The position numbers and the translations under genes are program-made. A model generated the notes under the pieces. It saw nothing but the letters and a program-made list of their open reading frames with translations, made no database searches and was not told the DNA's origin. Below are positions 1-5,798 of a stretch of DNA of 9,261 nt, one piece after another (position 1 is the first letter of the stretch; each line of letters begins with the position of its first letter). This stretch comes from Holosporaceae bacterium. GTDB taxonomy: Bacteria > Pseudomonadota > Alphaproteobacteria > UBA3830. The stretch lies in the NCBI GenBank assembly GCA_031284345.1, contig JAITAC010000136.1, forward strand, positions 1-9,261, given 5' to 3'.

Positions 1-89
1 CCCACTTTGCCAAAAAAGCAAGGAGGGACTTCCTTTGAAACAGAATTCAGCGGGTCATTTGGCTCATTCACTTTATTTATTTCATTCAT
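1..89 (-). CDS. Possible 5' end of a leftward gene, cut by the window edge (doubtful)
   Basis: Reading the minus strand from an ATG at 89-87, the frame stays open for 29 codons to the window edge. It gives a hydrophilic N-terminus beginning MNEINKVNEPNDPLNS. An AAGGAG lies directly against the ATG (95-90), which is a poor spacing for ribosome binding, and an in-frame TAG lies a few codons upstream. A GTG at 71-69 is an alternative start but is too far from the purine run. No signal peptide or family motif is visible. The opposite strand is also open in one frame from base 1 to a TAG at 106-108, so openness alone proves little. I do not recognise the product, and chance is a real possibility. 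Confidence 0.22.
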   Translation of the reverse strand, partial: MNEINKVNEPNDPLNSVSKEVPPCFFGKV

Positions 90-414
90 CTCCTTTACGT
101 CATTCTAGGCATCTAATTTACATGGTTCGCGGATACCGACGACGAAGCTCACATCAAAAATTTCAAGGATTTTTAACAAAGTTACAGAATGCTAGAGATA
201 ATTAGTGAGTGGTTATTGTCATTACCGCCCATTCAAGAGTGAAGTGCAACAGTGGTATTGGATTTAACAAAAAGCACTATAACAGGACGGGCTATAAACA
301 TAATAAATATGGAGAATGAGTTTCAAAATCAAGGCCTATCGTAGCCCGCAGGATGATAAAGCAGCCGGATATCAACAATTCTAAAATTGATAACATTATA
401 CAACGCTAAAACTG
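90..414. other. AT-rich spacer upstream of tRNA-Gly, no convincing gene
   Basis: I see no intact gene in this stretch. It is stop-rich in all frames and contains only very short ATG frames without ribosome binding sites. One plus-strand frame (117-344) reads as protein-like text broken by just two stops, TAA at 174 and TGA at 240, and could be a decayed gene remnant or chance. A 7-bp inverted repeat, CGGGCTA at 288-294 and TAGCCCG at 342-348, spans 47 bases and has no T-tract after it. Confidence 0.5.
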
Positions 415-443
415 TTGCAATAGGGTAATTGTTTAACTATTAT
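415..443 (+). promoter_or_regulatory. Sigma70-type promoter for tRNA-Gly and probably the arn operon
   Basis: The -35 element TTGCAA (415-420) and the -10 element TATTAT (438-443) are separated by an ideal 17 bases. Transcription would start near 450, only a few bases before the mature tRNA 5' end at 453, so the 5' leader removed by RNase P would be very short. I see neither a terminator after the tRNA nor room for another promoter before arnT, so this is the likely promoter of the whole five-gene operon too. It was identified by eye from consensus match and position only. Confidence 0.5.
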
Positions 444-452
444 CGTTTTCAT

Positions 453-526
453 GCGGGTGTAGCTCAATGGTAGAGCATAAGCTTCCCAAGCTTGTGACGA
501 GGGTTCGATTCCCTTCACCCGCTCCA
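453..526 (+). tRNA. tRNA-Gly (anticodon CCC)
   Basis: The complete cloverleaf folds by eye. The acceptor stem GCGGGTG (453-459) pairs perfectly with CACCCGC (516-522). The D stem is GCTC/GAGC (462-465 and 473-476). The anticodon stem TAAGC/GCTTG (478-482 and 490-494) encloses the loop TTCCCAA, with CCC at 485-487, which reads the glycine codon GGG. The T arm GAGGG-TTCGATT-CCCTT lies at 499-515. The discriminator base is T523, and the CCA end is encoded at 524-526, so CCA addition is not needed. The variable loop is four bases. The next gene, arnT, starts only 18 bases downstream on the same strand. Confidence 0.97.
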
Positions 527-544
527 ATTTTCGGACAGTAACAC

Positions 545-2233
545 ATGAGTAATTTAAGTTTGTCGGAAAGAATCCGCGGATTTTTTGCATTGACGCTGGT
601 TCTATCTATTTTTTTCGCCTATGACATGGGAATTCGGCCTTTTGCGGATCCGGACGAAGGTCGATATGTGGAAATTCCGCGGGAAATGGTAGTTACCGGC
701 GACTACGTAACTCCTCGACTAAACGGATTGAAATATTTCGAAAAACCAGCACTTTTTTATTGGATGCAGGCGGCGTCCCAAAAAATTTTTGGCCTTCATG
801 AGGTGTCCATGCGACTTTGGACCGTGGTATTCGCAGTGCTGGGATGCCTTATGCTATGCTTCGTGGGCAGTAGCTGCTATTCCAATACTGTCGGAGTGAC
901 GTCAGCGGGAATATTGGCGACGAGCCTCATCTATTACGCCCATAGCCGATTGATCATTACGGATCTGGTGCTATCGGTGTTTATGGGAGGAACATTATGG
1001 TGTTTTTTCACTGCATTTGTAGGAGAAAAAGCATCGCCGCAGCGGCAAAAAATCATGGTCGTGGGCATGTATATGCTGTCGGCACTGGCATGTCTTACTA
1101 AAGGACTGGTCGGCATTGTGCTGCCGGCGTTCGTGGCGTTTCTGTGGATTCTGTTCACAAAGAATTGGAAAAAAATTCCGCAGATGCTCTATTGGCCGGG
1201 AATTTTTGCGTTCCTGTTGATATTTTTACCATGGCACATCTGCGTCATGGAACAAAACGGCGATTTCTTCCATTTTTATTTCGTGGTGGAGCATTTTCTT
1301 AGATACACGACCACCATGCATGATAGGTATCAGCCCATCTGGTTCTTCCTGCCGGTGCTGCTGCTGGGATTTGCTCCCTGGACGGGATTCTCGCTGGTGG
1401 CCATAAAAAATGCCGCATTGGCCGTCTGGAAAAAAAAACAGACGTCGACGGAAAATATTTTTTTTCTCTGCTGGATAGGCGGAGTACTTGGATTTTTCTC
1501 GTTTTCCGGCTCCAAATTAATTCCGTATATTTTACCGCTGCTGCAGCCGCTGGCGCTAATTACGGGGATGTGCGTTGTGAAATCCATAGAATCCCGCAAT
1601 AGCGATCTCCGGATCGGCGCGCTGGTCAATATATTTTTGTTCGCGCTCATGGCGGTGGCATATTTTTTTCTGAAATCAACGATTGCCAACATATTGCAGA
1701 ATCCGGACGTCGTCGTGCTGCTGCGCGTGTTTGCGGCAATGGCGCTAGCGGCGGCGATAATGCTGCTGGCGATGGCATATCCGGCCTATTCCAAGATATC
1801 GCCGATAAATGCACTGCTGGTATTTCTGTTTTTGGCGGCAAATATGATGTGGGTCATCAATAAGGGATCCACCTATTACCAGGACATAAAAAAGCCGTCC
1901 ACCAAAAAAATGGCGGAGTTTGTGCAACTGAATAAAAAAGCCGATGACGAGATTTTCTGCTACAATCGCTATTATCAGGATTTTCCCGTATATGCGAACT
2001 CCACCGTTAACGTAGTGAATTTTGTGGGAGAACTGGAGTTTGGTGCCAACGCCGAAAAAGAAAAAAAGGTGCTCTGGTCCGAAGAAGAATTTTGGGAATT
2101 CTGGAGAACAACGGAGAAAAAAATTTTTCTGTTGCTGGCTCGGGACCAATATCGGAAAATATTTACAACCAAGGATAATAAACATAACATATTGGATTTT
2201 GACGAGAATTTTGTGGTGATAAGTAACAAATGA
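545..2233 (+). CDS. arnT: ArnT-like lipid A 4-amino-4-deoxy-L-arabinose transferase
   Basis: This inner-membrane glycosyltransferase (GT83, PMT superfamily) takes Ara4N from undecaprenyl phosphate and puts it on lipid A phosphates at the periplasmic face, which lowers negative charge and binding of polymyxin-type peptides. At 562 residues it is close to the roughly 550 of enterobacterial ArnT. A first membrane helix (about 11-27) leads into the family's conserved periplasmic loop, FADPDEGRY at 33-41 with the key acidic pair D37/E38, then REM, GDY, and GLKYFEKPALFYW at 61-73. Many hydrophobic helices follow to about residue 450, and then a soluble C-terminal domain of about 110 residues. The ATG at 545 keeps helix 1 intact but has only a weak GGAC upstream and no proper ribosome binding site. 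It ends in an ATGA overlap with the next gene. The acceptor could differ from enterobacterial lipid A, but the arn neighbours make the role fairly sure. Confidence 0.92.
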   Translation: MSNLSLSERIRGFFALTLVLSIFFAYDMGIRPFADPDEGRYVEIPREMVVTGDYVTPRLNGLKYFEKPALFYWMQAASQKIFGLHEVSMRLWTVVFAVLGCLMLCFVGSSCYSNTVGVTSAGILATSLIYYAHSRLIITDLVLSVFMGGTLWCFFTAFVGEKASPQRQKIMVVGMYMLSALACLTKGLVGIVLPAFVAFLWILFTKNWKKIPQMLYWPGIFAFLLIFLPWHICVMEQNGDFFHFYFVVEHFLRYTTTMHDRYQPIWFFLPVLLLGFAPWTGFSLVAIKNAALAVWKKKQTSTENIFFLCWIGGVLGFFSFSGSKLIPYILPLLQPLALITGMCVVKSIESRNSDLRIGALVNIFLFALMAVAYFFLKSTIANILQNPDVVVLLRVFAAMALAAAIMLLAMAYPAYSKISPINALLVFLFLAANMMWVINKGSTYYQDIKKPSTKKMAEFVQLNKKADDEIFCYNRYYQDFPVYANSTVNVVNFVGELEFGANAEKEKKVLWSEEEFWEFWRTTEKKIFLLLARDQYRKIFTTKDNKHNILDFDENFVVISNK

Positions 2234-2589
2234 AATATTTAGATTTTTTCCTAATCCTACTGCAGGCGATGGTAAATTCTCTGGCTCAAGTAGTTATGAA
2301 AAAAGGGGTAAATATGCTGAATTTTCAGCAGCCGCTGTTGCCGTTGAGCATTTCCATTGCCACCAATTTTTATATTTTTTGTGGTGTTTTGATTTTTGTA
2401 TTGGCGCTTTTTTTGTGGCTGTATCTTTTATCGCAGTATGATCTAAGTTTTTTATATCCCACGAGCAGTTTAGCGTTTGTGATTACAGCTTTTAGCGGCT
2501 GGTTTTTTTTAGGCGAGAGTATTTCTCTTGGCAGGGCTGTGGGGATTTTTCTAATATTAATAGGAGTAGTGTGCATTGCAAAAAGTTAA
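2230..2589 (+). CDS. arnE: ArnE-like SMR-family subunit of the Ara4N-phosphoundecaprenol flippase
   Basis: This small membrane protein of 119 residues has four predicted helices (about 5-24, 44-68, 72-94 and 98-117), the size and topology of the small multidrug resistance family. Residue 14, where drug-exporting SMR proteins have an essential glutamate, is valine. ArnE and ArnF also lack that glutamate. The segment FLWLYLLSQYDLSFLYPTSS (61-80) resembles the ArnE pattern of a W-x-L-x-L stretch followed by an A/L-Y-P motif. In enterobacteria ArnE and ArnF form a pair that flips Ara4N-phosphoundecaprenol across the inner membrane; here only one such gene is present, so it may act as a homodimer. 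It begins in an ATGA overlap with arnT and ends 14 bases inside arnB. It looks visibly richer in A and T than arnB or arnC. Another SMR role is possible, but its place inside the arn operon argues for the flippase. Confidence 0.82.
   Translation: MKYLDFFLILLQAMVNSLAQVVMKKGVNMLNFQQPLLPLSISIATNFYIFCGVLIFVLALFLWLYLLSQYDLSFLYPTSSLAFVITAFSGWFFLGESISLGRAVGIFLILIGVVCIAKS
2562..2566 (+). promoter_or_regulatory. Ribosome binding site AGGAG that fixes the TTG start of arnB
   Basis: AGGAG lies nine bases before TTG 2576-2578, inside the 3' end of the arnE-like gene. Nearby GTG triplets at 2569 and 2571 are out of frame with arnB, so TTG is the only start compatible with both the spacing and the homology of the N-terminus. 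Confidence 0.7.
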
Positions 2590-3727
2590 TAAATTTTTAC
2601 CGGTTTCGAGACCGGCGCTCAGCGAAGAAACCATTGAGGAAGTGGTGAAGGTACTGCGATCCGGTTGGCTGGCCACGGGTCCCATTACGCAGCAATTTGA
2701 AGGAAAGCTCAGTGAATATTTTGGAGGTCGGACCGCCATGTGTTTTTCGTCGGCGACGGCGGGACTGCAGGCGGCGCTCATGGCCATTGGAGTGGGAGAA
2801 GGGGACGAAGTCATAACCACATCCATGACCTTTGCTGCCACCGCAAACGTCATTGCGCTGCTGAGGGCCAAGCCGGTGTTCGTGGACATAGACCGAACTA
2901 CCTTCAATATTGATCCCCAAAGGATTCTTGACGCCTGCACATCCAGAACGAAGGCAATTATGCCGGTGCACTACGCTGGATTACCCGTTGATCTGGATCC
3001 GATTTACGAAATCGCCCAGCGGCGGAATCTGCGCGTAATAGAAGACGCCGCCCACGCAATGGGATCCGCCTATAAGGGAAAGCGCATAGGAACGTTCGGC
3101 GATATCCAGGTGTTTAGCTTCCACCCCATAAAAAATATGACTTCCGGAGAGGGAGGCTGCGTTGTGTCCAATTCTCCGGCCGAGCAGCGTTTTCTGAATC
3201 TCCAGAGATTCCACGGCATAGATCGCTCCATCTGGGACAGGTTCTCCAAAAACGCCAGCTGCTACTACGATGTGGTATATCCCGGGTCCAAAAGCAATAT
3301 GTCGGATCTGCAATCCATCCTGGGAATACATCAGCTGAAGGAAGTGGAACAACTCAACGCAAAGCGTCGCACGCTGGCGGATCGGTATCGGATCGCCTTC
3401 GCCGATGTGGTCGATAAAATTGTTCCGCAGGGAATTCCATCCTACGATTTCGTGCATTCGGGACATCTGTTTCCCATCTGCGTGGCAGACGCCTCCTCCA
3501 AAGATGATCTAATGTCGTTCCTGAAGGAAAATTTCATCGGGACCACCCCCTACTACCAGCCGGTACATCTGTTCAGCTACTACAGAGACACCTTCGGCTA
3601 TAAGGAGGGCGATTTGGAGCATACGGAATACGTCGGTAAACGCATAATTAGCATTCCACTCTATCCGACTTTGGAAAATTACGAACAAGACTATATAATC
3701 GATACCATAAAAAAATTTTTTAGGTAA
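2576..3727 (+). CDS. arnB: ArnB-like UDP-4-amino-4-deoxy-L-arabinose aminotransferase
   Basis: This PLP-dependent cytoplasmic aminotransferase (DegT/DnrJ/EryC1 family) converts UDP-4-keto-pentose to UDP-Ara4N, using glutamate as amino donor in characterised members. Its 383 residues match the family length. The N-terminus FLPVSRPALSEETIEEV (7-23) and the SGWLATGP segment (29-36) are typical. SSATAGLQAALMA (58-70) forms the phosphate-binding region, PVHYAGLPVDLD lies at 130-141, and EDAAHAMGS (156-164) carries the cofactor-stacking aspartate D157. The Schiff-base lysine is K186 in SFHPIKNMTSGEGG. The alignment to E. coli ArnB continues to the C-terminal SIPLYP motif (359-364). The start is a rare TTG, served by an AGGAG inside the previous gene, and the 14-base overlap suggests translational coupling. 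Related sugar aminotransferases share these motifs; the operon context picks ArnB. Confidence 0.93.
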   Translation: MQKVNKFLPVSRPALSEETIEEVVKVLRSGWLATGPITQQFEGKLSEYFGGRTAMCFSSATAGLQAALMAIGVGEGDEVITTSMTFAATANVIALLRAKPVFVDIDRTTFNIDPQRILDACTSRTKAIMPVHYAGLPVDLDPIYEIAQRRNLRVIEDAAHAMGSAYKGKRIGTFGDIQVFSFHPIKNMTSGEGGCVVSNSPAEQRFLNLQRFHGIDRSIWDRFSKNASCYYDVVYPGSKSNMSDLQSILGIHQLKEVEQLNAKRRTLADRYRIAFADVVDKIVPQGIPSYDFVHSGHLFPICVADASSKDDLMSFLKENFIGTTPYYQPVHLFSYYRDTFGYKEGDLEHTEYVGKRIISIPLYPTLENYEQDYIIDTIKKFFR

Positions 3728-3736
3728 GGACTGCAT

Positions 3737-4708
3737 ATGCAAAAAAAAAATTCTCCCGCATCGCTTGAGGTCTCGGTGGTAATTCCGGTTTTTAACGAGC
3801 AGGAAAATGTGAAAAATCTTTGCTCTCGATTGCTAAAAACAATGGATGCCACCAAAAAAACATACGAAATTATTTTCGTGGACGATGGCAGCTACGACGA
3901 AACGTCATCTCTGCTGAAGGAAATTTTTGAAAAACGTTCCGACGTCGTGCGCATAATTACTTTTAACGGCAATTATGGCCAATACGTAGCCATATTAGCG
4001 GGCTTCGAGCACGTTCGCGGAGAGATCGTCGTAACGCTGGATGCAGATCTGCAAAATCTTCCGGAGGAAATTCCTCACCTTCTGGGAAAAATGTCCGAAG
4101 GCTACGATTTAGTGGGAGGCTATCGGGCCAATCGCAAAGACAGTTTTTTTCGCACCTACGCCTCGAAAATAATAAATTATATCCGGCGCAAAGCCACCGG
4201 CATAAAAATGGAAGATCACGGCTGCATGCTGCGGGCATACAGAAGATACATAATAGACGAAGTGGTGAAAACCAGAGAAACATCAACGTTCATAACGGCA
4301 CTGGCTCAGAAATTTGCCGGTAATCCCATTGATATCCCGGTGTCCCACGAGGAAAGAAGCGCTGGAGATTCCAAGTATAATCTCTACAAGCTGATTCGCA
4401 TAACCTTCGATTTATTGACGGGATTTTCCCTTCTGCCGTTGCAAATATTTACCATGTTCGGCATGGCAATTTCGTCGACGAGCGCCGTATACTTTCTGGT
4501 GGAGGTGTACAAGAAGATCTGCGGTCATCACGGATACGGACTGCATTTTGCCTTTGTGTTCCTGCTGCTAAGTGTTATTATATTGGGCATAGGACTACTG
4601 GGAGAATACCTCGGACGTGCTTACTTTGCCGTCTGTGAGCATCCCAGCTTTGTTATTCGTGATATTTTGGAAAAAGAGATAAAAAATAAAAATAAGGACG
4701 AAAAATGA
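3737..4708 (+). CDS. arnC: ArnC-like undecaprenyl-phosphate aminoarabinose glycosyltransferase
   Basis: This membrane-anchored GT2 glycosyltransferase moves the aminopentose from UDP to undecaprenyl phosphate on the cytoplasmic face of the inner membrane. Its 323 residues equal the usual family size. The GT-A domain shows VVIPVFNEQENV (14-25), FVDDGS (47-52), NYGQYVAILAGF (79-90), the metal-binding DADLQNLPEEIP (102-113), DHGCMLRAYRR (160-170) and the GDSKYN motif (210-215). Two membrane helices follow at about 232-258 and 270-293, ending in LLGEYLGRAY (287-296), as in E. coli ArnC. The enterobacterial enzyme uses the N-formylated sugar; since no formyltransferase is encoded nearby, this one may accept unformylated UDP-Ara4N (inference). 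It starts nine bases after arnB, with an AAGGA (3726-3730) that overlaps the arnB stop codon. Ten consecutive A residues (3741-3750) follow the start codon. It ends in an ATGA overlap with the next gene. Confidence 0.92.
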   Translation: MQKKNSPASLEVSVVIPVFNEQENVKNLCSRLLKTMDATKKTYEIIFVDDGSYDETSSLLKEIFEKRSDVVRIITFNGNYGQYVAILAGFEHVRGEIVVTLDADLQNLPEEIPHLLGKMSEGYDLVGGYRANRKDSFFRTYASKIINYIRRKATGIKMEDHGCMLRAYRRYIIDEVVKTRETSTFITALAQKFAGNPIDIPVSHEERSAGDSKYNLYKLIRITFDLLTGFSLLPLQIFTMFGMAISSTSAVYFLVEVYKKICGHHGYGLHFAFVFLLLSVIILGIGLLGEYLGRAYFAVCEHPSFVIRDILEKEIKNKNKDEK

Positions 4709-5724
4709 AGATATTAATAGTTGGTGCTGGTGGATTTATCGGCGGTCATTTGCTGGAGGAAATCCTCAAAAATCACAGAAATTGGCACGTGATCGCCATA
4801 GACATCAACGCAGATAAAATTTCTCATCTGCTAGCGGACGAAAACATAAATTTCTTTAAAATCGACATTCTGCAGGACTCCATTGAAAAACATGTGAGAG
4901 ACTGCGACGTCGTATTGCCTCTGGCAGCCATAGCGAGCCCTGCGGTGTACGTAACGGATCCACTGCGGGTGTTTGAGTTGGACTTCGAAGCCAATCTTCA
5001 GATAATAAAATGGGCTGTGAAATACGAGAAACGCGTTATTTTTCCATCCACGTCCGAAGTATACGGCATGTGCGAGGATGAGGAGTTCCGGGAAGACGAA
5101 TCCAACTGCGTTACGGGTCCCGTCTGTAAACAAAGGTGGATCTACTCCTGCTCCAAGCAAATGCTGGATCGGGTCATCTATGCCCATGGCCTGAAAAATA
5201 ATCTGAATTATACGCTGTTCCGTCCGTTTAATTGGATAGGACCAAAACTGGACGATATCAGCAACTCCGATAACGGCAGCTCACGAGTAGTGACGCAATT
5301 TCTAAGCAATATTGTTCACGAAAAAGATATTAAATTGGTGGGCGGCGGAAATCAAATCAGATCCTTTACGGACGTCTCGGACGCCATTGGAGCTCTGATA
5401 AAAATTATCAAAAACGAAAATAATTGCGCGACTCGGCAGATATTTAACATTGGAAATCCTAACAATCAAGCAAGCATAAAAAATTTGGCCCATGAAATCT
5501 TGGATCTGGCAAAAAAATATGACCGTCTAAAAAGTCTGGCCGAAAAAATAAAAATAGTAGAGATCAATCCGCACGAATACTATGGGAAAGGGTATCAGGA
5601 CGTTGCTTACCGTGTTCCGTCCATCGAAAGAGCCGAGGCGCTACTGCAGTGGAAACCAAAAGTGCCTCTGAAAGAATCATTGCAAAAAATAATGGACTCC
5701 CTGTTCAAAACCACCAGCAAATAA
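4705..5724 (+). CDS. arnA: Stand-alone ArnA C-terminal domain: UDP-glucuronate oxidative decarboxylase
   Basis: This NAD-dependent SDR enzyme should oxidise and decarboxylate UDP-glucuronate to UDP-4-keto-pentose (UDP-Ara4O), the first committed step of Ara4N synthesis. Its 339 residues cover only the dehydrogenase half of the roughly 660-residue two-domain enterobacterial ArnA; the N-terminal formyltransferase half is absent. The Rossmann motif GAGGFIGG is at 7-14. FPSTSEVYGMC (113-123) supplies T116, S117 and E118, and YSCSK supplies catalytic Y147 and K151. R303 sits where E. coli ArnA has R619. These match E. coli T432, S433, E434, Y463 and K467 with one constant offset of 316, so the frame begins at the domain border. 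PFNWIGP (174-180) and YYGKGYQDV (292-300) are also ArnA-specific wording, which argues against an ordinary UDP-xylose synthase. An AAGGA lies six bases before the ATG, which overlaps the arnC stop. It is the last gene of the operon. Confidence 0.9.
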   Translation: MKILIVGAGGFIGGHLLEEILKNHRNWHVIAIDINADKISHLLADENINFFKIDILQDSIEKHVRDCDVVLPLAAIASPAVYVTDPLRVFELDFEANLQIIKWAVKYEKRVIFPSTSEVYGMCEDEEFREDESNCVTGPVCKQRWIYSCSKQMLDRVIYAHGLKNNLNYTLFRPFNWIGPKLDDISNSDNGSSRVVTQFLSNIVHEKDIKLVGGGNQIRSFTDVSDAIGALIKIIKNENNCATRQIFNIGNPNNQASIKNLAHEILDLAKKYDRLKSLAEKIKIVEINPHEYYGKGYQDVAYRVPSIERAEALLQWKPKVPLKESLQKIMDSLFKTTSK

Positions 5725-5734
5725 ATCAGCCACA

Positions 5735-5763
5735 ACGGTCTCCGGAGCTGTCCCGGAGACTGT
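5735..5763. terminator. Hairpin in the convergent gap between arnA-like gene and secA
   Basis: GTCTCCGG (5738-5745) and CCGGAGAC (5753-5760) form a perfect 8-bp stem around a 7-base loop. The stem extends to 11 bp with A5735-T5763, C5736-G5762 and a G-T pair at 5737/5761. It lies 10 bases after the operon stop and 35 bases beyond the secA stop, where a shared terminator would be expected. Neither strand has a T-tract after the stem, so it is not a classic intrinsic terminator. It may block 3' exonucleases or act with Rho. Confidence 0.5.
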
Positions 5764-5798
5764 CGATATCTGAAAACGCAGATTCCGTGCGCCCATTC

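Noticed and set aside
288..348. Inverted repeat CGGGCTA / TAGCCCG as a structured RNA or terminator
   Set aside because: The arms are only 7 bp with a 47-base loop and no T-tract, and no covariation can be judged from one sequence.
396..590. Minus-strand 64-codon frame running through the tRNA gene
   Set aside because: It overlaps a perfect tRNA cloverleaf and the arnT start. The peptide part KGIEPSSQAWEAYALPLSYTR is the familiar spurious product of antisense translation across a tRNA.
934..4286. Minus-strand open frames of 60-160 codons opposite the arn genes
   Set aside because: They are shadows of strongly supported plus-strand genes with conserved catalytic motifs, and none has family features of its own.
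453..5724. Genomic island inserted at tRNA-Gly
   Set aside because: I find no integrase, no repeat of the tRNA 3' end elsewhere in the window and no sharp base-composition break between the arn genes and secA, so adjacency alone does not support integration.
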